Source of the DNA: Robinsoniella peoriensis
GTDB lineage: Bacteria > Bacillota > Clostridia > Lachnospirales > Lachnospiraceae
NCBI RefSeq assembly: GCF_042680125.1
Contig: NZ_JBHTNY010000012.1
DNA length: 64,000 bases
Strand: one strand, 5' to 3'
Shown: positions 9,291 through 17,343 of the stretch, piece by piece
How the letters are laid out: each line of letters begins with the position of its first letter
Numbering within the stretch: position 1 is the first letter of the stretch
Translations under genes and position numbers: made by a program
The notes under the pieces: generated by a model
Databases searched by the model: none
What the model was told of the DNA's origin: nothing
What the model saw: the letters and a program-made list of their open reading frames with translations, nothing else

Positions 9291-9984
9291 CCTTTAATAA
9301 CTCTATGATCCGGGTTTCAAAATCTTTACTTTTCAGCATCTCATGATCCAGCTGCTGCAATTTTCCTTCGCTCAGGACTACAAGTTCATCGCAAAGATCA
9401 GTTGCCAGCTGCAGTATATGAGTAGAAAAAATAATGATGTGATCCTTCTTAATCTCACGCAGCAATTTCTTAATCTCAAGTGCCACCACTACATCAAAAG
9501 AGGTCAGCGGCTCATCCAGAAGAATTACAGGCGGCCTTGCGATAATAAAACACAGCATTTGTAATTTATTCTTCATCCCATGAGAATATCCTTTAATCAG
9601 CCTGTTTCTGTCTTCCGGATCTATTTTCACCATATCAAAATATGTATCAATCGTCATTTCGGGATCTGCTCTGTCCTGGTTAATCTCAATATAAAATTTC
9701 AGAAATTCATATCCGGTGAGAAAATCCGGCAAAACCGGTGTGGAAAATACATAACCGATATGATCTTCGGCTAATGATTCCAGCTGTCCGTCCTCCCTGT
9801 ATATATTTGCTGTGCCGCTATCCGGTGAAATTTCATCGCTCAAACAGTTAAACAACGTTGTTTTTCCCGCTCCGTTTCTTCCAAGCAATCCATAAATTTT
9901 CCCTTTTTCAAACCGAAAAGTACATCCTTTCAGAACCTCTTTTTCTCCAAACGATTTCCTGATCTGCTCTAACTGAAGTTCCAT
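9271..9984 (-). CDS. ABC transporter ATP-binding protein
   Basis: Cytoplasmic ATPase of an ABC exporter (237 residues). It shows Walker A LLGRNGAGKTT (about 33-43), a modified signature YSHGMKNKLQ (about 134), Walker B VILLDEPLTSFD (about 154) and the switch histidine in FSTHIL. The signature has SHGMK instead of the usual SGGQ, as is common in CcmA-like exporters. It overlaps and is coupled to the permease gene. An AGGAGGGCGC ribosome site precedes the start. Confidence 0.9.
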   Translation of the reverse strand: MELQLEQIRKSFGEKEVLKGCTFRFEKGKIYGLLGRNGAGKTTLFNCLSDEISPDSGTANIYREDGQLESLAEDHIGYVFSTPVLPDFLTGYEFLKFYIEINQDRADPEMTIDTYFDMVKIDPEDRNRLIKGYSHGMKNKLQMLCFIIARPPVILLDEPLTSFDVVVALEIKKLLREIKKDHIIIFSTHILQLATDLCDELVVLSEGKLQQLDHEMLKSKDFETRIIELLKDEEDHD

Positions 9985-10096
9985 GCGCCCTCCTTTTCCT
10001 ATCCCTCTTAGTTACTTAAATTTGGTCAAATGATAGCATGAATCAGGATTTGCTTCAACAAAATTTCCTATGTTTATAGTTTTTTAATAACTACCA

Positions 10097-10135
10097 CAAA
10101 AAAACCGGGTGCTGCAGTTACCTGCCCACCCGGTT
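10097..10135 (-). terminator. Terminator after the [2Fe-2S] protein gene
   Basis: A 9-bp stem (AACCGGGTG at 10103-10111, CACCCGGTT at 10127-10135) is followed on the minus strand by a run of T (A-run 10097-10104 on the plus strand). It lies directly beyond the stop codon of the small iron-sulfur gene. Confidence 0.85.
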
Positions 10136-10144
10136 ATCTAGTTT

Positions 10145-10330
10145 TTAATTGGCTTGCTCTAATAATTCATCCGCAACATTTCTGGCATAATCTTCACATG
10201 CGCCGCAGCATAGGGAAACATTCGTTTCATCCTGAATTTCTTCAAAACTCGTTGCATTTTTCGCAACTGCTTCCTCCATCTCCCCTACGGTTACGTTATA
10301 ACAATTACATACTACTTTATCTTTTTTCAT
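10145..10330 (-). CDS. Small BFD-like [2Fe-2S]-binding protein
   Basis: 61-residue cytoplasmic protein of the bacterioferritin-associated ferredoxin (BFD, Fer2_BFD) fold. Cysteines C8, C10, C42 and C45 (CNC at residue 8, CCGAC at 41) give the C-x-C ... C-x2-C cluster ligands, with one extra adjacent cysteine at 41. It is monocistronic, with an AGGAGA ribosome site, a strong terminator and a Fur-like AT palindrome upstream. Related proteins carry electrons for iron release or serve redox enzymes; the partner is unknown here. Confidence 0.85.
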   Translation of the reverse strand: MKKDKVVCNCYNVTVGEMEEAVAKNATSFEEIQDETNVSLCCGACEDYARNVADELLEQAN

Positions 10331-10360
10331 GAGAATATCTCCTTTATCAACTTATTAATA

Positions 10361-10378
10361 TCAATAACTATTATCGAT
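10361..10378 (-). promoter_or_regulatory. Possible Fur-type operator before the [2Fe-2S] gene
   Basis: On the minus strand CGATAATAGTTATTGA approximates a 7-1-7 Fur box (TGATAATnATTATCA, about 10 of 14 positions). It lies 31 bases before the start codon, where repression would block transcription. The region is AT-rich, so a chance match is possible. Confidence 0.3.
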
Positions 10379-10432
10379 ATATTTAATATAATATATTTTT
10401 TTTAAAATGTCCAGAGATTTCATCTATTCTTT

Positions 10433-10666
10433 CTAGCAAATTCTGGACTTGAGAAATTTATTTATATCTTCCAAGCTAATATCATGAATCGATCTTACCG
10501 CCTGTGGTATTGTATGCTCCACATTCGAATGATAGGCTGCCCGTTCCATCTGCCTGTACGCATATGCATACCTGCAGATTTGCCCATGATCTATATACAC
10601 CAGATAAGGGGAAAATTGAGATATTTCGCCATCTTTCTTCTGAATATACTTTTTTAATATGTTCTT
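10433..10666 (-). pseudogene. Start-less 77-codon open frame, probable gene remnant
   Basis: The minus strand is open for 77 codons between a TAA at 10667-10669 and a TAG at 10433-10435. The residue composition looks like real protein: it includes SPYLVYIDHGQICRYAYAY and ends DISLEDINKFLKSRIC. There is no ATG, GTG or TTG near the upstream end. The only internal ATG leaves 38 residues and has no ribosome site. It overlaps the promoter and 5' side of the divergent GGDEF gene. I do not recognise the family and read it as the surviving 3' part of a lost gene. With flanking DNA it fills the 10331-10742 gap. Confidence 0.45.
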
Positions 10667-10742
10667 TTATGATAAAATAAGAAATAACATTTTTGTTAAA
10701 ATTTTACAATTAAGCATTCTATATACAAGGCAGGTAAAAGTC

Positions 10743-13196
10743 ATGAAACGAAATAAAATACTAATAGTTGATGATATGGAAATAAACCGCGCCATTTTGT
10801 GTGAGCTCTTCCACAAAGATTATGACGTAATGGAGGCAGAAAACGGACTGACTGCGCTGAATCTGCTCCATCAGCATCAGGACAGTATTGCTATCATTCT
10901 GCTTGACATCATCATGCCTGTCATGGATGGATTTCAGGTTATGGAACATCTGCAGTCTGAAGGAATTATGAAGAAAATCCCGGTTATCCTGATCACTGCT
11001 GATACTTACCAGGAAAATGAAATAAAGGCACTGGACCTTGGTGCTTCTGATATAATATTAAAACCGTTTAATGCACATATTGTTAAAAAGCGCGTTGAAA
11101 ACAGTATTGAACTATACCGGCACAAAAATCATCTGGAAGATCTTGTGGAGCATCAGACAAAGAAACTAACGGAAACCAATGATTTTATAATCGATGCCCT
11201 GAGTACTGTAATTGAATACCGCAGCATGGAATCCGGCCATCATATCCGGCGTATCCGGGTGTTAACCAAAACTCTGGCTGCCTGTGTACAGCGTATGTTC
11301 CCGGAATACAAGCTGACTCCCAGGCTGATTGATACCATAGCCAGCGCTTCCGCCATGCATGACATCGGTAAAATTGCTATTCCTGATTCTATTCTTTTAA
11401 AGCCGGGCAGGCTGACTCCGGAAGAATTTGAAATCATGAAAACCCACACTACGAAAGGCTGTGAAATTCTTCAGACCTTTCAGCGAATGGATGATAAAGT
11501 TTATTTGCATTACTGCTATGATATCTGCCGCTACCACCATGAGCGCTGGGACGGAAAAGGCTACCCCGATGGACTCAAAGGTGATGAAATCCCAGTCTGT
11601 GCCCAGATTGTATCCATAGCAGATGTATACGATGCACTGACCAGTGACCGCGTATACAAGCCTGCTTTTTCCCATGAGGAAGCTGTTCAAATGATATTAC
11701 ACGGTGAATGCGGCATCTTTTCTGCTCAGCTGATTAATTGTTTTGAACAGGTATCCGTCATTTTCAAAGAAATTAGCACCACTTACAAGGACGGCACCAT
11801 ACAGGATAATATTTCGGTATCTTTTCTTCCTGACATGGCTGACCTTCCCGGTACCGATATAAAAGATCCTACTATGATTGCCAAAGAATTACAGGAAGCT
11901 TCTACTGCATTGCAAAAAGAAACCCTGGAACGGGACGCCTTAATTAATGCTATCCCCGGAGGTGTGGCAAAAGTCGCTGTAGATGATGATTTTCGCATTC
12001 TGCTTGCTTCCGAAGGATTTTATAAATTGACCGGTTATACCAGAAACGAATACCACTCTGCACCGATTGAAGGAAAAGGAATCCGCCTGATTCTGGTGGA
12101 AGATATCCCGGATCTTACATTCTCCATTAAAAAGCAAATGAATGAGGGCTCCCCCATTTCTGTTCAATACCGGATTCGAAAAAAAGATGGAGGCATTGCC
12201 TGGATTGATGTCCATGGCTCTGCAGTTGAAATAGAAGACGGTTATGCTATCGTGCAGGCTGTTTTTATAGATCAGACTCTTTCAAAAAAAACGGAAAATA
12301 TGCTTTTAATGAACGAAGAGCGATATCGTATCATCGTAGAACAGGCACAGGATATTATTTTTGAATGGGATATGGTGAACAGTTCCATGTATCACTCACC
12401 GGCATTTGAGAAAAAATTCAAATACGACCTTCCAATCCACAATTTCTGGAATACCATATGTACAACGGATATTGTATATGAAGACGATAAAAAACCATTT
12501 CAGGATTTTAGAGAAATACTGGCAAGCGGACAGGCTCATGCTGAACTGGAAATCCGGATAAAGATAAATTCAGGTGAATATATCTGGTGCAGGATCAAAG
12601 CTAACGTTATTTACGACCAGAACCACCATCCCATTCGAACCATTGCAACCATATCTGACGTAGATGATTATAAAAAGGAAAATGCACTGTTGGAAAATAT
12701 GGCGCAAAAAGATTTGCTGACGGGCATCTACAATAAACTTACCACAGAAAAATTAATACAGGATTATCTGGCCTCAGACGGAAAGGGCTCATATCATGCT
12801 TTGTTTATTATAGATATCGACAATTTTAAAACTGTCAATGATACTTTCGGACATACCGTAGGAGATACTGTTCTTCAAATGATCAGTTCATGCCTCAGAA
12901 CGAATTTCCGTACGGAAGATATTATAGGACGTGCAGGAGGCGATGAGTTTGTAGTATTCTTAAAAAATGTGCATTCTGCCTCCTTAATCTATGAAAAGGC
13001 GGAATTGCTTCAAAATGCCCTGCAGAATTTTTCCTTTTCCGCTAAAAACACCTTTCCAATTTCTATCAGCATTGGAATATCACTTTATCCACAAGACGGG
13101 TGCAAATATTCAGAGTTATTCACAACGGCGGATAAAGCACTGTATCGTTCCAAACGAAATGGAAAGAATTGTTATACTTTTTATAATGAAACATAA
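10743..13196 (+). CDS. Response regulator with HD-GYP, two PAS and GGDEF domains (c-di-GMP signalling)
   Basis: Cytoplasmic multi-domain signalling protein (817 residues from this ATG). Order: REC domain (phospho-acceptor Asp55 in LLDIIMP); HD-GYP phosphodiesterase-type domain (HD at 206-207, HHERWDGKGYP at about 265); two PAS domains (about 410-650); C-terminal GGDEF. The GGDEF domain has an intact AGGDEF site and an upstream RTED, which fits the inhibitory RxxD I-site five residues before the site. Both c-di-GMP synthesis and hydrolysis modules thus look intact. A frame open from 10659 would add 28 unlikely residues before the REC domain, so the ATG at 10743 is preferred. No cognate kinase gene is adjacent. 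Confidence 0.88.
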   Translation: MKRNKILIVDDMEINRAILCELFHKDYDVMEAENGLTALNLLHQHQDSIAIILLDIIMPVMDGFQVMEHLQSEGIMKKIPVILITADTYQENEIKALDLGASDIILKPFNAHIVKKRVENSIELYRHKNHLEDLVEHQTKKLTETNDFIIDALSTVIEYRSMESGHHIRRIRVLTKTLAACVQRMFPEYKLTPRLIDTIASASAMHDIGKIAIPDSILLKPGRLTPEEFEIMKTHTTKGCEILQTFQRMDDKVYLHYCYDICRYHHERWDGKGYPDGLKGDEIPVCAQIVSIADVYDALTSDRVYKPAFSHEEAVQMILHGECGIFSAQLINCFEQVSVIFKEISTTYKDGTIQDNISVSFLPDMADLPGTDIKDPTMIAKELQEASTALQKETLERDALINAIPGGVAKVAVDDDFRILLASEGFYKLTGYTRNEYHSAPIEGKGIRLILVEDIPDLTFSIKKQMNEGSPISVQYRIRKKDGGIAWIDVHGSAVEIEDGYAIVQAVFIDQTLSKKTENMLLMNEERYRIIVEQAQDIIFEWDMVNSSMYHSPAFEKKFKYDLPIHNFWNTICTTDIVYEDDKKPFQDFREILASGQAHAELEIRIKINSGEYIWCRIKANVIYDQNHHPIRTIATISDVDDYKKENALLENMAQKDLLTGIYNKLTTEKLIQDYLASDGKGSYHALFIIDIDNFKTVNDTFGHTVGDTVLQMISSCLRTNFRTEDIIGRAGGDEFVVFLKNVHSASLIYEKAELLQNALQNFSFSAKNTFPISISIGISLYPQDGCKYSELFTTADKALYRSKRNGKNCYTFYNET

Positions 13197-13231
13197 ATAT
13201 TTCCATAAGCTCAGACCTGTTATGGGATTAA

Positions 13232-13275
13232 CTAAAAAGAGGCTGTCGGTTAATAATCTATTTAACCGGCAGTCC
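13232..13275 (-). terminator. Hairpin between convergent genes
   Basis: The near-perfect stem GGCTGTCGGTTAA (13241-13253) pairs with TTAACCGGCAGTCC (13262-13275). On the minus strand it is followed by CTCTTTTT, fitting termination of the amidohydrolase gene. It also lies just after the plus-strand GGDEF gene, so it may serve both. Confidence 0.75.
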
Positions 13276-13297
13276 CTTCTCTCTTCTGAAGAACATT

Positions 13298-14455
13298 CTA
13301 TATATCCCCGTTTTTATAAACAATCTTTCCATCAATAATCGTGTACAGCGTCTGCGTAAATAGTTCCAGCGGATTCCCCGAAAAAATAACAATATCTGCA
13401 TCCTTCCCCGGCTTCAGACTGCCTACCCGGTCTCCTGCTCCACAGATTCTTGCCGGATTAATCGTAATCGCCTTTAGTCCTTCTTCCATCGGCAGTCCCT
13501 GCTTGACCGAAAGCCCTGCACATAAGGGGAGGTAACGGATCATAGAAACCGGATGATCTGTTGTAATTGCAATCCGAACGCCTCTCTCCTGCAGGATTTT
13601 ATCTGTTTTAAAGCTTAAATTTTCTATTTCTATTTTTGATTTGGACGTCAGATCGGGACCTACGATACAGGGATATCCGGATTCAACTATTTTTTCAGTT
13701 ATCAGATGTCCTTCTGTACAATGATCCAGGGTTAAATCCAATTCATATTCTTTTGCAATACGAATTGCCGTCAGGATATCATCCGCCCTGTGCACATGTG
13801 CTTTTAACGGAATTTCTTTTCGAAAAACAGGCACCCAGGCTTCCATTTGGAAATCTTCCTCCTCTAATTCTCCTGACTCTTTTTTCAGAAAATACTGCCT
13901 TGCCTTAAATAGAGTTTCTCTCAAAAGAGAAGCAATCCCCATCCTGGTAGCAGGACATACATCCTTGTCCCCATAGTTTGTCTTGGGATTCTCACCAAAC
14001 GCAATCTTCATTGCCGCTGGTGCCCGGATTATCATATCATCGATACAACGCCCATGTGTCTTGATAAATGCAAACTGGCCACCTACTACATTGGAGCTGC
14101 CCGGTCCTGCCATAACAGACGTAATTCCTGCCATAATTGCCTCATGAAATGCCGGATCTAATGGATCAATTGCATCAATCGCACGAAGAGTAGGGGTGAT
14201 GGGGTCCGTCATCTCGTTGCTGTCATCTCCAATCATCCCATGCTTTTCTTCCGTTATTCCAATATGACAATGCGATTCAATAATGCCGGGCAGTACCCAG
14301 CCGCCGCCTGCATCTATAATCTCATCCTCTCCGCAGAATGGAAATAAATCCTCCATACTTCCAACTTCCGCAATTTTACTGTCCTTTGTACGGACGTAAC
14401 CATTTTCATATGTCTGCCCATCCATCGTATGGACTTTTCCTTTTATGATTAACAA
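13298..14455 (-). CDS. Amidohydrolase family protein
   Basis: Metal-dependent hydrolase of the amidohydrolase superfamily (385 residues, cytoplasmic, no signal peptide). The metal site is complete: HCH at 62-64 after PGIIES, histidines at 220/222 (KAHVHR), 245/250 (DHCTEGH) and the aspartate at 300 (ITTDHP). The N- and C-terminal strands form the usual composite sandwich (LIIKGKVHTMDG at the start; GSLKPGKDADIVIFSGNP near the end). It resembles imidazolonepropionase-like or uncharacterised amidohydrolases. Substrate unknown; the following gene shows no functional link. Confidence 0.85.
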   Translation of the reverse strand: MLIIKGKVHTMDGQTYENGYVRTKDSKIAEVGSMEDLFPFCGEDEIIDAGGGWVLPGIIESHCHIGITEEKHGMIGDDSNEMTDPITPTLRAIDAIDPLDPAFHEAIMAGITSVMAGPGSSNVVGGQFAFIKTHGRCIDDMIIRAPAAMKIAFGENPKTNYGDKDVCPATRMGIASLLRETLFKARQYFLKKESGELEEEDFQMEAWVPVFRKEIPLKAHVHRADDILTAIRIAKEYELDLTLDHCTEGHLITEKIVESGYPCIVGPDLTSKSKIEIENLSFKTDKILQERGVRIAITTDHPVSMIRYLPLCAGLSVKQGLPMEEGLKAITINPARICGAGDRVGSLKPGKDADIVIFSGNPLELFTQTLYTIIDGKIVYKNGDI

Positions 14456-14554
14456 ATAATATCCCTCTTTCTAGTACCAATGCTTTTTATGATAAATGTA
14501 CGTAATATATATTCTTTTGCTATTATTTGTCGTTATTCAAAAATTATCCATTTT

Positions 14555-14586
14555 TTTAGCAGGGTGCTGATTTGCACCCTGCTAAA
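14555..14586. repeat. Perfect 13-bp inverted repeat
   Basis: TTTAGCAGGGTGC at 14555-14567 and GCACCCTGCTAAA at 14574-14586 flank a six-base loop. On the minus strand the stem is followed by A rather than T residues, so it is not a canonical terminator, although it follows a small open-frame remnant. Confidence 0.6.
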
Positions 14587-14777
14587 CGTTAATGTGATAT
14601 AATACGATATTCACTTTTTATTTCATAGAAATCACTTAAGTATACACTCATTCCCAGCATCATCATGTGATAGCTGCTTTTTAAGTCCTTAAAAACTCTT
14701 TATCCGCAGAAGACATAGCTTTTCAACCATTGTATTGGAGCTGGTATTTACCCAGAATGTGGGGAACTGGCATGGGC

Positions 14778-14847
14778 TCCGTCCCCTTCTCTTTCCGTAC
14801 ACTACCTGCATCTACAAAGCGTCATTACTCAGCAAAACCTCAATTTA
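14778..14847. repeat. Dispersed repeat, copy 2
   Basis: It matches 99-169 in the same orientation with a few substitutions and one single-base gap. The shared core includes TTTCCGTACACT and ATCTACAAAGCGTC. It lies 23 bases beyond the 3' end of the mutarotase gene on the minus strand, mirroring the position of copy 1 beyond the YhaN-like gene. Confidence 0.6.
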
Positions 14848-14870
14848 AGAAACTGTTCACTGTAGTACTA

Positions 14871-15194
14871 TTACTCCAAATGATAAACTTCTTCCATTCC
14901 CGACCAGAATTCCTCTTCTTTCCTATCCTCAAGAGGCTGCATCAACGGCTTCACCAGATCCCACCACTTTTGCGTTGCCGGATCGGCTGCAACTTTTTCC
15001 ATATCAGCATCAAAGTTTTCTCCCACATATTCATAATATGCAAACATGTAGTCCCCTCTTTGATAAATAGAATAGTTCTGAATGTTGCATGCCTTCAAAA
15101 TTTCATTTACTCCCGGAAGCGGATTTGCATGATATGCTTTGTATTGTTCCAGACCCTCCGGTTTTATTTTTATCATTTCACCAATTCTTTTCAT
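14871..15194 (-). CDS. L-rhamnose mutarotase family protein (RhaM/YiiL-like)
   Basis: Small cytoplasmic enzyme (107 residues) of the L-rhamnose mutarotase family, which interconverts sugar anomers before metabolism. Family traits are the N-terminal MIKIKPEGLEQYKAYHA, the central NYSIYQRGDYMFAYYEY and the C-terminal ATQKWWDLVKPLMQPL with its tryptophan pair. It is the last gene of a same-strand run that contains an Rbs-type sugar ABC transporter, which supports a role in uptake of a 6-deoxyhexose or related sugar. Rhamnose itself is not proven; no rhamnose kinase or isomerase is in the window. Confidence 0.85.
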   Translation of the reverse strand: MKRIGEMIKIKPEGLEQYKAYHANPLPGVNEILKACNIQNYSIYQRGDYMFAYYEYVGENFDADMEKVAADPATQKWWDLVKPLMQPLEDRKEEEFWSGMEEVYHLE

Positions 15195-15235
15195 ATTTGC
15201 TGTCCCTTTCCATAACGGTTAAACAAGATTACACT

Positions 15236-16276
15236 TTACCCGTATATTTTCTGTGCTTCATCAAACAAAGCTTTTATGTTTGCCGGAGGCACATCAGGCA
15301 TGATTGCTTCGTGGCTGGGGGAAATAATCAAACCCGTCGGAAAGATGGTCCGTAATTCTTTCACTTTACTGCGTACTTCTTCCGGTGTTCCGTTGACCAA
15401 CAGATCCTGAGTATCTACACCACCGCAGAAAGAGACTTTTCCTTCAAATTTTTCTTTCAGGTTTTCCGGCTGCATTCCGGCTGCAAGTGCCTGAATGGGA
15501 TGTACAATATCTACACCTGCTTCAATTAAGTCAGGAATTACATCAGCGATAGAACCGCAGGAATGGTAAATGACTTTTAATCCATAGCTGTGTGCCTGCT
15601 CTACCAGTTTTTTACATCCGGGTATGATAAATTCTTTGACCATTGCCGGTGAAAGCATCAGTCCGCGCTGGCTTCCCATATCATTTCCGATCAGTACTGC
15701 ATTTAGTTTTCCCTTTGTCGCTTCATAGAAAATTTCATTTGCTTTCAGGTAAAAATCCACGATCTTATCATTTACTGCTTCGTAAACTTCCGGATTGGCA
15801 ATCATATTCATAAGTGCTGTTTCCATTCCAAAGGACGCACATGCATCCTGAAAATGAGCTGACCACATCATGCCCAGTACTACTTTTCCCTCCGGTGCAA
15901 GTTCTACTCTGCGTCTGCACTCTTCCACATCAATATATTTTGCCGGATCCGGCCACTCAAAGAAATCCAGGTCTTCCCGGTCTTCTGCATCTTTAAAACA
16001 TCCGTCTGCTGTTAAGGTACGGTCTTCAGAATCTACATTTCCATCCATATACCAGTCAAACGCTGCGTAGATTGCACTTGCCGTAGGGGATTGATAAGGA
16101 ACCTCCACTGCATAGAAGTCATCTCCCACCGCCAGTTTTAATTCATGCATATCTTTTACACCATAATATTCGAATAACGCCGGCTGTGCAAAAATATCCG
16201 GCATTCCAAGCCATGCCGCCGGTCTGTCTACCGGCTTTCTGTCTACCGTTGCATAAAAACGTTCTAAACTGTTCAT
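15236..16276 (-). CDS. Uroporphyrinogen decarboxylase family protein
   Basis: 346-residue cytoplasmic protein of the URO-D/CIMS-like TIM-barrel family. The HSCGSIADVIPDLIEAGVD segment and FCGGVD near the C-terminus give a His/Cys pattern like the zinc-thiolate site of corrinoid- and CoM-type methyltransferases rather than true heme-pathway HemE. It sits between the mutarotase and the sugar permease, same strand, with short gaps. Such URO-D-like genes recur in sugar operons of Clostridia, but their role is not established. I do not assign a reaction. Confidence 0.8.
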   Translation of the reverse strand: MNSLERFYATVDRKPVDRPAAWLGMPDIFAQPALFEYYGVKDMHELKLAVGDDFYAVEVPYQSPTASAIYAAFDWYMDGNVDSEDRTLTADGCFKDAEDREDLDFFEWPDPAKYIDVEECRRRVELAPEGKVVLGMMWSAHFQDACASFGMETALMNMIANPEVYEAVNDKIVDFYLKANEIFYEATKGKLNAVLIGNDMGSQRGLMLSPAMVKEFIIPGCKKLVEQAHSYGLKVIYHSCGSIADVIPDLIEAGVDIVHPIQALAAGMQPENLKEKFEGKVSFCGGVDTQDLLVNGTPEEVRSKVKELRTIFPTGLIISPSHEAIMPDVPPANIKALFDEAQKIYG

Positions 16277-16330
16277 CCTTCATTCCTCCTGAATTATACT
16301 CTCTGCGTCATAAATCGTAATTCTGCTTTA

Positions 16331-16353
16331 GAGCGTGTTTGATTGCTTTCTGA
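16331..16353. repeat. Half-element of a dispersed repeat
   Basis: GAGCGTGTTTGATTGCTTTC matches, with a short deletion, the arms of the large inverted repeat at 18908-19014 (GAG..GTTTGAAAATTGCTTTC). It lies between the permease and the URO-D-like gene. Confidence 0.4.
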
Positions 16354-16362
16354 CAGCCCTTA

Positions 16363-17319
16363 TTATGCCTGGCTTCTTTTCTGGATGCTGTTGATAATAA
16401 CTGCACCAAAGATTACAAGCCCTTTAATAACACTCTGCATATATGCATTTACACCTAATAATACCATACCATTGCTTAAGATACCAACAAATAGCAAACC
16501 TATAATGGTTCCTCCAAGCTTTCCTTCGCCGCCCATCATATTTGTTCCGCCAATGATCGCACCTGCGATGGTATCCATTTCCCAACCGTTTGCACAAGTC
16601 GGATCTCCGGAACGGACTTTCGATGTCAACAGCACGCCTGCAACACCACAAAGCATGGATGAAATAACGAAAACCATTGTTTTTACTTTTTCAACGTTAA
16701 TACCGGAAAGTCTTGCTGACTCCTGGTTTCCGCCAATGGCATAAATAGATCTTCCAAATGCAGTATATTTCATAATGTATATAAACACTGCATAAAAGAT
16801 AATCATGTAAATAACCAGATAAGGAACCGGACCAATGGAACCGGATGCAATTTTTCCAAAGGAATCCGGAAGTCCGGCTACCGGATAGCCTCCGGTAATA
16901 GTTTGTGCAAGACCTCTGAATGCCTGCATCAGTGCCAGTGTTACCAGGAATGAATGCAGTTTTAGCTTTGCGGTCACCCCACCGGAAATAAATCCTAATA
17001 CCCCTGCCACCAAAACGGTAAGAATAATCGCAATGGGAATAGGTAATCCGGCATTCATCATCATTGCTGCACATACGGAAGCAAATGCTACGATGGAGCC
17101 AACACTTAAATCTATATTACCGGTTATAATAATCATGGTCATACCGATTGCTACTATAGACTGTATGGATATCTGTTTTACTATTGTCATTAAATTTGCC
17201 GTGGTTAAAAACTTGTCGCTGGCAACCGCCATAATAATACACATCAATATCAAAACAAAATACATAATATATTTCATTAAAAATGCTTTTATATCAAAAC
17301 TTTTTGCTTTCGCATTCAT
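16363..17319 (-). CDS. Sugar ABC transporter permease (RbsC-like)
   Basis: Integral membrane subunit (318 residues, about eight to ten spans) of a ribose/xylose-type ABC importer of the BPD_transp_2 family. The sequences GNIDLSVGSIVAFASVCAA and GRSIYAIGGNQESARLSGI are characteristic, the latter containing the conserved loop that touches the ATPase. It lies 24 bases after the ATPase gene on the same strand. A single permease gene is normal for this class, since it forms a homodimer. The sugar is not determined; the mutarotase neighbour suggests a 6-deoxy sugar. Confidence 0.9.
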   Translation of the reverse strand: MNAKAKSFDIKAFLMKYIMYFVLILMCIIMAVASDKFLTTANLMTIVKQISIQSIVAIGMTMIIITGNIDLSVGSIVAFASVCAAMMMNAGLPIPIAIILTVLVAGVLGFISGGVTAKLKLHSFLVTLALMQAFRGLAQTITGGYPVAGLPDSFGKIASGSIGPVPYLVIYMIIFYAVFIYIMKYTAFGRSIYAIGGNQESARLSGINVEKVKTMVFVISSMLCGVAGVLLTSKVRSGDPTCANGWEMDTIAGAIIGGTNMMGGEGKLGGTIIGLLFVGILSNGMVLLGVNAYMQSVIKGLVIFGAVIINSIQKRSQA

Positions 17320-17343
17320 CTTCCTATCCTCCTGAATTCTCCG

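Larger units (their letters stand above)
14456..14870. other. 415-base gap: open-frame remnant, perfect hairpin, dispersed repeat
   Basis: Three things are seen. (1) On the minus strand 14699-14589 is open for 36 codons without a start, containing YHMMMLGMSVYLSDFYEIKS, which looks coding-like. An ATG frame just upstream (MSSADKEFLRT, then stop) could join it by one frameshift at the TTTTTAAGG stretch. (2) Three bases past that stop lies a perfect 13-bp hairpin at 14555-14586. (3) 14778-14847 is copy 2 of the dispersed repeat found at 99-169. No intact gene is visible. Confidence 0.45.

Noticed and set aside
14456..14870. tRNA or small RNA gene
   Set aside because: No cloverleaf or conserved RNA pattern was seen; the hairpin is a simple inverted repeat and the rest is repeat sequence.
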